Shown here: piece by piece, positions 1 to 9,786 of the stretch | How the letters are laid out: each line of letters begins with the position of its first letter | How positions within the stretch are numbered: the first letter of the stretch is position 1 | From: Pelargonium cotyledonis | Lineage: Eukaryota > Streptophyta > Magnoliopsida > Geraniales > Geraniaceae | Direction: 5' to 3' | Length of the DNA stretch: 26,039 bases | Assembly (NCBI GenBank): GCA_036897625.1 | Contig: JAYMTA010000614.1 | Location: 1-26,039, forward strand | Notes under the pieces: generated by a model | Told to the model about the DNA's origin: nothing | The model's database searches: none | The model's input: only the letters and a program-made list of their open reading frames with translations | Translations under genes and position numbers: made by a program

Positions 1-497
1 AAATTTTTTAACACTGTTAGTTTTGAAAATCTATTCGTACAAAATTAAGAGTTCATGTATCTATTTGTATAAAGTTTGACAAAGTATACCTATTTGTATA
101 TTTACCAAAAGTTTATGTGTCTATTTATACAAAGTTTTATAAAATAAATCTATTTGTAAATTTTGTAAAAGTTCACGTATGAAATTTATATACGCCTCTC
201 TTTGTTTTGCTTTTTTAAAGATTTGACTATTTGATTTCTAAAGTTTTGTAAATAATTTTTTATTATAAAAATGAGTGAGTGTACTCTTCTCCACGTAATC
301 ATATGGGTGCACTATCAAGTTGTCATTAAAAAGTTTTAAAAAAGTCAAACTAATTTTTTTTTTTTCCCATCTTGCAAGTGGGTGCACTTGCAGTCATTGG
401 TGTGAACGTGGTCTCCGCCCTTGATAATTCGGTTCGAACCAGAATTGGACATAATATGAACCGGAAACAATTTCGGTCCGGTCCAAAAACACGGTGG
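1..497. other. AT-rich upstream spacer
   Basis: I see no gene here. The first ~180 bases are a diverged tandem repeat, listed separately. The rest is AT-rich, with a poly-T run near 354-365, and grades into the proximal promoter of the ACINUS-like gene. Confidence 0.6.
50..180. repeat. 60-bp imperfect tandem repeat
   Basis: The motif agttcatgtat / agtttatgtgt / agttcacgtat recurs at 50, 110 and 170, an exact 60-bp period. Within it ctatttgta-like words recur about every 30 bp (61, 90, 121, 150), so the 60-bp unit is itself a doubled ~30-bp unit. A degraded copy probably precedes position 50. No coding potential is visible. Confidence 0.7.
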
Positions 498-676
498 GGC
501 CCAATGAGGTCCACCTCAAACGAATCAGGGCCGTTGGATGGCAAATCAGTAAAATAATCAAACCCCACAGAGATCACGAGGGCATTTTCGTCATTTCAAG
601 TACAAAACCAGCAAATTTAGATGAACAGCCCCTCCTCTCCTCGTATCTTCTCAGTACTCGATAGCAAAAACCCTAA
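498..676 (+). promoter_or_regulatory. ACINUS proximal promoter: site II-like GGCCCA, CCAAT and telo-box
   Basis: GGCCCAAT at 498-505 contains the reverse of a site II element (TGGGCC) overlapping a CCAAT. A telo-box, AAACCCTAA, lies at 668-676, and a second AGGGTTT lies near 1004. Site II plus telo-box is a known pairing in promoters of plant housekeeping, translation and RNA-processing genes, where TCP and telobox-binding factors act. The transcription start is probably between about 600 and 660, but no clear TATA box was found. The assignment is from motif matches only. Confidence 0.45.
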
Positions 677-1082
677 AAAGCTCCCATATCTGCCCAAAAT
701 CTGCACCAAAACCCCCCAAGAAAAAATCCGAAGAAACGTGCCAAAATCTGATTTTGCATTCTGGGCTCTTCTCGTTTTCCGTCGCATTGCTCTGTATTTT
801 GATTTTGTTTTTCGTGTTTTCTTTGGTTTAGGTTTTTGTATTTTTTTTTTCTTGTTTTCTGTTTCAGGAAACGGAATCGGAAACAATTGGAAGCTGATTT
901 GTGTTTGGGTGTTTCTGTTTTGGGGTTTTGTTGTTTGGGTCTTCAATAGACGCGAGCTTTGAGGTTTTCTCTAATGGCGGGTTTTATGATGTGAAATTAG
1001 GGTTTCGCGTATTCTGTTTTGAATCGTATAGAAGAGTGGAACTTGGTTGTGGTGTCTACGAGCTTTGGAGCATAAATTGTTG
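610..1082 (+). other. ACINUS 5' leader exon (boundaries approximate)
   Basis: This stretch is CT-rich at its start (ctcctctcctcg near 631) and ends at a strong donor, TTG|GTGAGT, at 1082/1083. That donor pairs with the acceptor ATTAG|GG at 2117/2118, just ahead of the coding ATG. It contains upstream ATGs at 621 (a 113-codon frame if unspliced) and 974 (a six-codon uORF ending at 994). A second small intron ending at a TTTCAG near 868 is possible, but no convincing donor was seen. The 5' end is a guess. Confidence 0.45.
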
Positions 1083-1587
1083 GTGAGTAATGTTTATTTG
1101 TTGATTTATGATATATTTGTTCGGTTTTGGGCAAAATGATGCATTTTTGGATTAGGATTCTTATGTTGATTTGAGGTGTGCTCATTGAATTTGTTCTCAA
1201 AAAGTGCCTAAATGTGGTGTAAAATTTTATGTTGTATTATTGCTCTTGTTGTTTTGATTATGGGTCATGCATGAATTGATGGAGTGAGGAAAAAAAAAAG
1301 TAGCCTGTTGACATTTAATTGATTTGCTGTTCCTCTAGAGTGAGCCTCGAAAGGCCCGAGGAACTTGAGGACTAGGGCTAGTAGTATTTTTCTTTTTTGC
1401 TATTGCATAGCTGTTATTGGATTTGGTTTTTCCTTATTTGATTTTGAGAGTTTGGTATATTGGTTGCTCTAAGTGAATGTGGGCTGGACATATGACATTT
1501 TAAGACTTCATTTACTTAAAATTGCATGTGTCATGCGTTGGCAACATAATCCCGATTTTGCTTTTAGTTGACTTTGTGAGCTATGAG

Positions 1588-1859
1588 AGCATCTCCAATG
1601 CAGCAGCTGAGAGAGGCGCGTTAGGATTCTTGGAGCCTCTTTGGTGGAGATGCTAGTAGGAGGTGCTAAGGGGAGGATGCAAAGTGAAGCACCCTGTGTT
1701 AATCCCCGCAATAATCCTCAATCTCACATTCTGTCTCCTCTTGGCGCCCCTTGTATTGGGTTCTAAGCACGAAAAAAAGAAGCTAAAGAGGGTGCTAAGC
1801 TATTTGCCACGCACACTCTCCTCTTAGCATCCAATATAACTCTAAGCATTGGAGATGCT
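1588..1859. mobile_element. MITE-like element with 14-bp terminal inverted repeats
   Basis: The ends are exact inverted repeats: agcatctccaatgc at 1588-1601 and gcattggagatgct at 1846-1859, bounding 272 bp. The interior has more copies of the gagatgct / gatgcta words and no coding capacity. The terminal GAGCATCTCCAA sequence is common among plant MITE families. The flanks (atgag / ttgag) resemble a short target-site duplication but are not identical. It sits inside the ACINUS leader intron (1083-2117). Confidence 0.65.
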
Positions 1860-2146
1860 TTGAGTGGTCAAACTCATGATATTTATTACTAGTTACTTCT
1901 TTATTTTGCAATGCTCTTTGGTAATTAGTTTTTACTGTTTGCAGTTAAGTATGTTTTACTTTTGTGTCAAGGGCTGAACTTTTATTTATTTATTTAATTT
2001 TTTTTTTCATAATTGTTGAACTCCTTTGGTCTGCACTGTCTATTTGAGTACCAACTCCCTTTGTGGTGAGTTTCTCTATAACTGGCTGTTACTGAATAAA
2101 TGCTGTTTTCTAATTAGGGTTGTGAAGTTGAGTTTTATTGGAAAAG

Positions 2147-5100
2147 ATGTCGTCACCATATCCTGTTCTTGACAATCGACCAATTGATCACTGGAAGGTT
2201 ACAGAGTTAAAAGAAGAGCTTAAGAGACGGAAATTGACAACCAAGGGTTTAAAGGATGATTTGGTAAAACGGTTGGCTGAGGCTCTTCGCATTGAAAGGG
2301 AAAAAGAGGAGGCTCTTCGAATTGAAAATGAAAATGATGCGAAGAACGGGGATAATGGTGTTGATTGTGTTCCTGATCCTGTAGTTGGGGTGGAAGTTTC
2401 AGATGCCGATACAAGTCTCACTGAAACTGCTAAAAACATTGCTGATTTTGACGATCCTCAAATTATCGAGGCAGATAATGTTGCAGTTAAAGTTGACATT
2501 AATGATAGTGTTGCAGCCTTGGGTCAAGAGGAAGCTAAAGAAACAGATTCATCAGTTGGTACCAATTCTGCTGGGGTGGAAGCAAACTTGGTTGTTCATA
2601 CCACTACTGTGGAAACTGTCATTACGGTCTCTGAGAGTGTGGTATCTGAAGTAGCATTAGATGGGCAAGATTCGAAGAACACAGAAACCCAAAAGGAGAA
2701 TGGAGATTCAAATCCCCAACCAGAGGATGAGGATTCAAATCCTCAGGCAGTGGTTGAGGATTCAAAACCTCAGCCAGTGGATGAGGACTCAAAGCCTGTG
2801 CAGGAGGAGGATGTATCAAAGCCCAAGCCAGAGGACGAGGTTTTAGAGTCTGCACACAGGATTGTCATGCCCAACACATCTGCTCTGGACAACCAGGTAT
2901 CAGAGGTCAGCCCCACTTTAGGGTCTCAAGTAAAATCTGATTCTATTTCTACTGATTCTGTATCAATTAATGAAAAGATTGAACTAAAGGATAATATAAT
3001 TGCTGATAATGTCAAATTAGAACTAGACGTTGTTAAGCCGGAGATGGTGGAACCATCATCCAGTAATGTTGACCCAGTTGGTGGCGAGTCACATCCAATG
3101 GATGTTGAAGAGCCACATGAGAACAAAACATCTGTTGAAGCAAATGGTGGCGACAATGCTGCAAATGCAGACATGAGCAAGAAAAATGATACTGTGGATG
3201 TAGTTTATTCAGAAAAGTTAAATTTAGACAGAAGTTCTGGTGATGATTCCATGGAAGAGGATGTCATAGAGACTACTAAGCACATTGATTCGAAGTATAA
3301 TTCTGATGACGTGGTAGATAGGAATGAGAAAACTGAAGACCCTGTTGCCAATGAGGAAATTCCTGTTGATGTTGTGGGGGATGGTTTATCTTTAGACAAG
3401 GACATCCATGTTGAGAGCACAAATCGTATTGCTGTGCCTGTTTTAAATGAGGAAAGTCCAATTGCCGTTCCTGTTGAGAAAAGGAAGCACAATGGTAAAT
3501 GTTGCTCCCATTTTGTTCTCTGTTTTAAATTTGTTGTGTCATTGATAATCAGCTGCCATTCCTTGTTGAGGTTTTATTCACACATCATTTCATACGAAAA
3601 AGTATTATTACTTCTGAACTTGTTGGTTGTTGATTGAGTTTATTCACTATGACCCTGAGCTAAAGATACCTTCTTAATCATAATGAAAGTTTCAAATCAG
3701 GAGTTGTACTAGGGTCATATTATGAACATGTTATTGTCACTACTGCAGATGGTTGGCGACATTGATAAAAGAATTGGGGGGAAATTGTGGGTACTGTTGT
3801 AGCTTCAACATTATATATGCTATACACGTTCATTAGGATGTTGTTTAGATTCTTTTAATAGTTGTATATGTATGTTTCCTCTTTGCTTTTCTTACACTAA
3901 TAGTGAAACTTCATTAGTTTATTTTTAATGTGAAAGTAAGAATCGAAAAGAGAAACATGACCAGATATGCAAATGGACTAATTTTATGAAAAATACTTAT
4001 ATGCTACTCTAGTTTTTATGTGTTTCCTTTAAAAAGGTTTGGAGTGGATGGTCACTAAGAATGAGATGAAAGGAGCTTGTGTGTGACAAGCTAACTATTG
4101 TAAAACCAAATACTTTATTAAATTGGCATTTCTGTATTATTTGAGTGATATGTGTTCTGTTATCATGGTCATTATTCATTGGAAACGGCACCTTGCTTTT
4201 TCTAATATTTCCACAACTTTCTTCGGTTCATGTTTTTAATTTCTGATTGAAGTATTTGTATTGACTCTATAAACTGTTGTCTAGATCAAGAAGCTGTGGG
4301 TAGTAGCGAGCCTTTAAAACGACAACGAAGATGGAACTCTGAAAGTGTGAAAGTCCCAGAGTCACAAAGCCTTAATCCTACTACACCTACCACTACTCCA
4401 AAGGAAATGTTCCAATCTTCTTCTTTCAAGCGCAGCTTTTCCATGTCAGACTCCAAAACCAATGATGATGCACCTAAGGAGCATGTTGGTGAGTTATTAT
4501 TAGTTTAATTAGATTCAGATGTTTACAGCACATTTGAGAGAACTACTAACAGATGCTTTTATTTTGATCCCTTGGCAGTTCCACCATCGCAAAAGCCTCC
4601 AACTAATTCTCTTAGAATTGACCGTTTTCTGCGTCCTTTTACCTTGAAAGCTGTGCAAGAGCTTCTCGGCAAAACTGGCACTGTCTCCAGTTTCTGGATG
4701 GACCAGATCAAAACCCATTGCTATGTCACTGTAAGTTCGCAGCTGTCTTTTGACTCTCTCTCTGATCTTTAGATGGAAAAAATTGTTCTCAAATAAGTGT
4801 CATTTTACAATTTAATTATAAAAATGCACCATACTTATGCACCATACTTACTCAATATACCCCTGTTTGTTAGTTAATTATTACTGCTGATTTAGTTTAA
4901 AAGAAAGTAATAATTAGGAGTGAGAGTTTTAATGAGAGTCTACAATCATTCAATCAATTAAATAAGGTTAGTTTGGCCATTTCACTTATATACTTAATTT
5001 ATGTGAATAACCTTATAACATCACCTGTTCGGAAATGGAGGTAGTATGTTTGTCTGCTCTTAGAGTTAACGATATTCATCACTGTTTGTGTATGATTTGT

Positions 5101-5640
5101 CATCGGACCAACATAGTAATTTAATTCATTTTTATTTGAAAAATGACTTTGGTGGTGCAGTATTCATCGGTTGAAGAGGCTACAGAGACTCGAAATGCTG
5201 TGTATAACCTTCAGTGGCCGCCCAATGGTGGTCGGCTTCTGGCTGCTGAATTTGTTGAGCCTCAGGAAGTGAAAATGCGAGTGGATGGTATTCAAACTCC
5301 TGCGACACCGGTCAGTACTACCCCTGCTGTTTCTGCAGTCCCTCCCGCTGCACAGGCACCAATGCCTTCCCCGCGCCTACAGGCGCCGTCCCTTCGCCAA
5401 CCGGCTCCCAGGCAGCAACCTCTTCCACCGCCGCCTCCACCACCCTCCACTCTCCCTTCTGCAGCAAGAGAGCGGCTTCCTCCTCCTCCTCCACTCCCAA
5501 CTCCACATGACCCACCTATTGTCACTCTGGACGACCTTTTCCGGAAAACCCGAGCAACTCCTCGGATCTACTATTTACCTCTCTCCGAAGAACAAGTTGC
5601 AGAAAAACTCGCAGCGAAGGGTAAAAAGCCGCTCCTCTAG
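2147..5640 (+). CDS. ACINUS-like protein (SAP domain, RRM-like fold, RSB motif), 4 coding exons, 727 aa
   Basis: Exons: 2147-3494, 4285-4488, 4579-4730 and 5161-5640 (2184 nt, all GT..AG, frame kept). I start at the ATG at 2147; the nine in-frame bases upstream offer only a TTG. Order: SAP domain at residues ~15-49 (WKVTELKEELKRRKL), acidic Ser/Pro-rich disordered region with nine-residue repeats at 187-231, basic KRQRRW near 461-466, RRM-like fold ~530-605, proline-rich tract ~630-690, and C-terminal RSB motif ~691-718 (LDDLFRKT..PRIYYLPLSE). In the family, the RSB motif binds RNPS1/SR45 and SAP18 to form the ASAP complex, which acts in the nucleus on alternative splicing, the exon junction complex and transcriptional repression. 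Arabidopsis AtACINUS (At4g39680) is the closest match I recall. The reading frame is intact. Identification rests on domain order and remembered similarity. Confidence 0.93.
2705..2839 (+). repeat. 27-bp in-frame minisatellite in ACINUS exon
   Basis: There are five tandem copies of a nine-codon unit beginning GA(T/C)TCAAA(T/A)CC, at 2705, 2732, 2759, 2786 (24 bp) and 2810 (30 bp). They encode repeats of the type DSNPQPEDE. All length changes are multiples of three, so the frame is kept. The repeated segment is acidic, proline-rich and probably disordered. Confidence 0.85.
3495..4284 (+). other. ACINUS intron between coding exons 1 and 2
   Basis: The donor is AATG|GTAAAT and the acceptor GTCTAG|AT; the split codon makes Asp450. 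The first ~140 bases after the donor stay open in frame and would add about 48 residues if retained. I see no other gene or clear element in this 790-bp intron. Confidence 0.8.
4775..5047. mobile_element. Degraded Stowaway-like MITE remnant in ACINUS intron 3
   Basis: The interior has wording typical of Stowaway (Tc1/mariner-type) MITEs: caaataagtgtcatttta near 4789, then ataaggttagtttggccat near 4963. The distal end, aaatggaggtagta (5033-5046), resembles the usual ...GGAGGGAGTA terminus. The proximal terminus is too eroded to pair convincingly. A perfect 13-bp tandem duplication (atgcaccatactt, 4824-4836 and 4837-4849) lies inside. No coding capacity. Confidence 0.45.
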
Positions 5641-6110
5641 GGATTGATCAGGCTATTCTCTTTCCCTGGCCACTTTCGGGATTTCTCATGACTTGGTCAG
5701 TATCTGTTCGATAATGGTAAAAAAACAAACAGTATCATGCTATTCCATCTTTGCAGGTCTGCAGGTTTGCTCTTAGGGGACGAAGTTAGTTGCATGCACC
5801 GAGCTGAATGTTCGGGTTTTTCCCAAACATAGCTTTGGTTGAGACTAGTCGTATTTTGTCTTGGTACACACCTGAAACTGAACACTTTCTTCGATAAAGA
5901 TGAATCGAACTGCCCATGATTACATCTTTTTTCCATGCGAATTTCAATGTTTTTTTTTTTTTTTTTTCGTTGAGAACCTGACTTTATATTGTGGATGTTC
6001 TTTTTAATAGGCTCTGGACTGAGATATGTAGAAACTGTGAGTTGATGATGAGTAGTGTAGTGTGTTGTTGGCCAATGTATACACTGCCTATGATATAACA
6101 TTGATTTAGT
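5641..6110 (+). other. ACINUS 3' UTR and terminator region (end approximate)
   Basis: T-rich non-coding sequence follows the TAG at 5638-5640. It includes a long T run (about 5950-5967) and TAATAGG/TTTATA-rich stretches of the sort that serve as plant polyadenylation signals. No canonical AATAAA is conspicuous. The 3' end is a guess. Confidence 0.4.
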
Positions 6111-8395
6111 TTAGTGCTTATATATTGAACAAAAGTGATTTGGTCTTTCAATCACAATCTTATAATCTTGTTTTTGGAAATTTCATTAACCCTATACTGA
6201 ATATTGAATTTTTTGAAAATTAACCAATTCTAATCATAAATTAATTTTTTATATTATAAAATCACTAATTTCTTTTTTCTTGGTATTATATGTGTTTTGA
6301 AATTAATATACATATAAATTTATTTCTTTTTTGTTGGTGTATATATGTTTTTAAAGGTCATGTCAATACTACAACACTCAAATATTGGTCCATAATTGTT
6401 CCAATTGCACAATGGGACAAAACACAATTTGCAAATGTTGCTCCTTTTTCCAATATTCACAATTTTACACACGATTTTCCATTCTAAGTTTTTTTTTCAG
6501 TTATCACTTGCTAATAATAACACGGAAAGAATATCTTTAGAAAATATCGAAAATATTCGAACATGAACAAAATTGTTGAAGTTTACAACTTCCGAATGAT
6601 GCCATTTGGAATAAAATTGTATATTTGATTGCATAAATTGGACAAAACTGAGTGACTACACATTAATATAATTTGACAATATTGCTACGGTAGAATCATT
6701 TTAGTACAAAATAGTATAATATGTTACCAAATTAGAGAAATATAGATAGTTTCAAAATAGATAAATTAGATGTCAATTGGAGACACAAAATTAAACAATG
6801 TCCCTAAACTAAATAGGAAATTTTTATAAGTATATTATTATTTTGATTTTTGAAAAATAATTAAAGACCTATAGTCTCATGTGGTAGTCATATATATATA
6901 TATATATATTGATAATTAGTCATATATATAAACTATGACAAATCAAGTTCCACACAATATTTTTTTTTTCTATATTATATTTGATACTATATAATTGAAC
7001 ATGGTCCCAAAAAGAACAGTACATAGGAAGGTTACAACTCAACTAATTTTATTACAAAACATTATTTAAAAGTTCCTATTTATGAATGTTTCAATAGCTG
7101 GTATCGAGTCTTAATCATTTATTCTATCACGCCCCCCATGTGGATTGCTTGTTCATCAAGTTAATTATTTGTTTATTAATTAGCATACCTATTTTGATTA
7201 ATGCTTTTGTTTTTTACTATGTAAAGCAAGAAAGCAAAGTGGAAGAAAGCAGGACATTGTCCATATATATCACATGTCTTAAAAATTGTATTGATGAGCT
7301 TTTGAGTTTGGGGACGGGTGAGATTGTACCTATCTCACTCGAATTTGTTCCGAAATACGGTATTATCTGTGGATTTTGAGTTGTATGCGTAGAATGTATT
7401 GATTTAGGTGAGTTTGTCCCTCCTGGCTGCATTTTTCATATAGATAAATTTGTTTTGGCTCTAGATTTGGTCGGATTTGTTTTAAGTGATCCAAATGCAT
7501 AAAAAATTGAGGGTCGAGTTTCATGCGCCTGCAAATTCGGATCCACTAGAAAGAATTGATGATATCAATAGAGGCGGGTCGTTAATATTATTATGCTTGT
7601 GTGGTGAATATATTTTTTTTTACATGCGTAGATTATCTGTCATAGAATGACGATATAAAATGAGTTGGATTGAAAGTGTTGAATCCAAAACCGCTCTAAA
7701 GGGGTTTTGAGTTCGTTCGGATTGCAAACCGGATCGAATTTTACATGTGAAATGTGCGGGTTCATACAAGTTTTTCTAACCCACATTCATCACCAGATAA
7801 TTTCAGTGCGGCACAAAAGTAATCAGGACTATTTTATGCAACTTGAACACGCAAATATGTGGTTCGGTTTAAGGCGTTGGAAAAACTAGGTCCAAATTGT
7901 CAACTTCAAATTTAACGATAGTCGGGTATCACGGTAAAAAGGCTTAACTTAAACCCGACTTCAAATTTTTACGCGTAAAATATGAAATTTTGTTTGGTCC
8001 TGTCCAAAATTGACAAAATTTATTTCATGCGATCGCTAGTTTAGTAAACTTTATTATAGGAAACTAAAAATTATTTGACTCAATTTCTCTTCCAAATATT
8101 ATTATACTCCATAAGATTTTTCTGTTAAATTAAGAATGTTTTATAATTTGTTTTTATTTTTTGCATATTCAATATTTTCATCCTTATTAGGTGTATCTTA
8201 CTGTCCACGTGGATTTTTATTTTTATTTTCAAATAAAAACGGCTGCATTATTAGCCAACTCAGAGACAGATGAAAGAGATTCTGTGATTTATTAACCGTT
8301 AGCTTGGCTCGGCTCGGCTCGGCTCAGCTGTTTCAAAAATATTTATGGAATATTTTCTTATTTTGTAATTAATATACTTTATTGTGAGAGACTTG
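6110..8395. other. Gene-free AT-rich spacer
   Basis: There are no convincing coding regions; the open frames are short and look random. A (TA)n microsatellite lies at 6890-6909, with tagtcatatatata repeated just after it near 6918. The part from about 7290 to 8010 is less AT-rich, with words such as cgggttcatac, gtcgggtatcac and acgcgtaaaat that resemble eroded repetitive DNA. No intact element was recognised. Confidence 0.6.
8299..8330. repeat. GGCTC short tandem repeat, inverted relative to 10381-10410
   Basis: TTAGCTT is followed by four tandem GGCTC units and AGCT. The reverse complement of 10381-10410 has the same plan: TTAGCTT, C, two GGCTC units, CTC, AGCT. The two blocks face each other across about 2.05 kb. 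They could be eroded terminal repeats of an old DNA element, or independent simple repeats. Confidence 0.4.
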
Positions 8396-8399
8396 TTAA

Positions 8400-8412
8400 A
8401 TATGTAAAGGCA
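8400..8412. repeat. SINE left target-site duplication
   Basis: The 13-bp sequence atatgtaaaggca is repeated exactly at 8607-8619, flanking the SINE. Confidence 0.75.
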
Positions 8413-8606
8413 CCAAAGCATGATGGGTCAAGCGGTTGATATGTTTTGGATTTCCTTTGAAGTCTCAGCTTTGAGGCTCCTTACCGACGGTATGGGAAGA
8501 GATTTATGGGTTTAAGGGAACTAACAGGATAACGTCCCCCACGGAGGGTGAGAAACACTGACCTGCAAAGCGAGCGTGCTGTCCCTCGCTATATATATAT
8601 ATATAT
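8413..8606 (+). mobile_element. tRNA-derived SINE with target-site duplication
   Basis: A ~194-bp insert lies between perfect 13-bp direct repeats (8400-8412 and 8607-8619). An RNA polymerase III A box-like TGGGTCAAGCGG lies at 8424-8435 and a B box-like GCTTTGAGGCTC at 8468-8479. Their offsets (~12 and ~56 from the element start) match tRNA spacing. The tRNA-unrelated body is more GC-rich than its surroundings and ends in a (TA)n tail (about 8590-8606), which merges with the duplication. I could not name the family. Intact duplications suggest a fairly recent insertion. Confidence 0.75.
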
Positions 8607-8619
8607 ATATGTAAAGGCA
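8607..8619. repeat. SINE right target-site duplication
   Basis: Second copy of atatgtaaaggca, identical to 8400-8412. Confidence 0.75.
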
Positions 8620-9085
8620 AATTTAGACATGTAATTATTATTACAATTAAATTGATTTTTTTACCATTTTCAGTTATAAATTGGGTCCCTTCATATTCAT
8701 ATTCATATTCAGGGCCACAAGGCGGATTAGATTTCGGTCCCTATCCATATAAAAACGGTACGAGTAGTTTGATGATCAAATTAGAACAAAAATAAGTTTA
8801 GATATTAATTCTGAACAAAAAGATATTTGAGTGACTTAAATAGAATATATTCATTTCTTTCTTTCAAATTATTATGATTAGTTAATTTTAATTTTTTACA
8901 TTGTTATTAGCTAAACACTAAGTAGAGAAAATAAATGTGTTTCGAAAAAAATAGTAGAGAAAATAAATCGTAACTAATGTCAGTAGGATTACTACTAAGA
9001 TAATATTAATATATTTATGTCTTTCCATATACCAATTTTACAAGTATTACTAAATATTGCATAAATGTAAAAACATACTCCGTAT
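8620..9085. other. AT-rich spacer between the two retroposons
   Basis: No gene. It contains a (TTCATA)-type microsatellite at 8690-8711 and otherwise AT-rich unique-looking DNA. Confidence 0.55.
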
Positions 9086-9097
9086 TTGTTTCCTATT
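9086..9097. repeat. Left target-site duplication of retroposed element
   Basis: ttgtttcctatt, repeated exactly at 9775-9786. The similarity may extend rightward, since both copies are followed a few bases later by gttt. Confidence 0.7.
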
Positions 9098-9774
9098 ATT
9101 GTTTTTTTTTTTTATGAAAACAATCCGAAGATCATTTATTTAAAATAATAGAAGCTACAGGAAACCTCATACATCAAAAGTACAAAACGCACCCCAAATC
9201 GCTGACCAGAACAACCACAACACAAAGTGCAACAAACCAAATGAAACCTAAAACAGCAAATCAATAACTGACAAACCAAAGTCCTAGCATGAGACTCCAG
9301 CCGGCTATTCAAGGCCACCACCTACACAAATCATGAAAAACGCTGAACCTGACCACAAGAAGACTTAAAAATTACAAAAATCAACATCCAACGAGGGAGG
9401 AAAGACCGCTATAAACTAGAAAGAAAAACAAAAAAACTCAAACCAATCGGATAGAAGGACGGCGAGATTGCGGGGAACTCCAACGTCAGTGAAGGCTGCT
9501 TCCAGCAACGTAGATAGCAACTCACGGCTATGGGGGGAGGAGAGGAACGACCAGATCTGATCCATTGATGGTGCAAGGCTGAACTCCGACTTCAATTGAC
9601 GATTCCGACGAGAGGGCAGACGATGTAGAGCAAACGAGGTGGAAGGATGAGGTTGTGCTGATGTGTGAGCGGACCAAGGTCCAGCGGCCAAGCTGCCAGA
9701 GGCGGCCTGAAAAAGCTTCAACTATAGCCTAGAGAGAGTAGAGGCGGCTAGGGTTTACACGAAACTCACACTAA
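9098..9774 (-). mobile_element. Retroposed element with poly(A) tail (LINE-derived or processed copy)
   Basis: A ~677-bp insert is flanked by 12-bp direct repeats (9086-9097 and 9775-9786). On the minus strand it begins near 9774 with a leader-like stretch containing AAACCCTAG and ends in twelve A residues (T run at 9102-9113), so the tail lies next to one duplication as expected for target-primed reverse transcription. It is clearly richer in GC than its flanks. A 101-codon minus-strand frame (9416-9721) starts 53 bases from its 5' end, but I recognise no domain in it; no reverse transcriptase is present. It could be a non-autonomous LINE derivative or a processed transcript of an unknown gene. 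Confidence 0.65.
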
Positions 9775-9786
9775 TTGTTTCCTATT
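9775..9786. repeat. Right target-site duplication of retroposed element
   Basis: Second copy of ttgtttcctatt, identical to 9086-9097. Confidence 0.7.

Noticed and set aside
430..440. tRNA B box-like ggttcgaacc
   Set aside because: There is no A box at the right distance and no cloverleaf could be drawn; taken as chance.
5697..6101. 134-codon minus-strand frame
   Set aside because: It is antisense to the ACINUS 3' UTR and includes a poly-lysine run from the T tract; no domain is seen.
7140..7379. 79-codon plus-strand frame in the spacer
   Set aside because: It is short, has no similarity I recognise, no nearby promoter or splice signals, and sits in AT-rich eroded DNA.
9416..9721. 101-codon minus-strand frame as a protein gene
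   Set aside because: It lies inside a retroposed insert, has no recognisable domain, and its second half turns into low-complexity sequence. Kept only as part of the mobile element.
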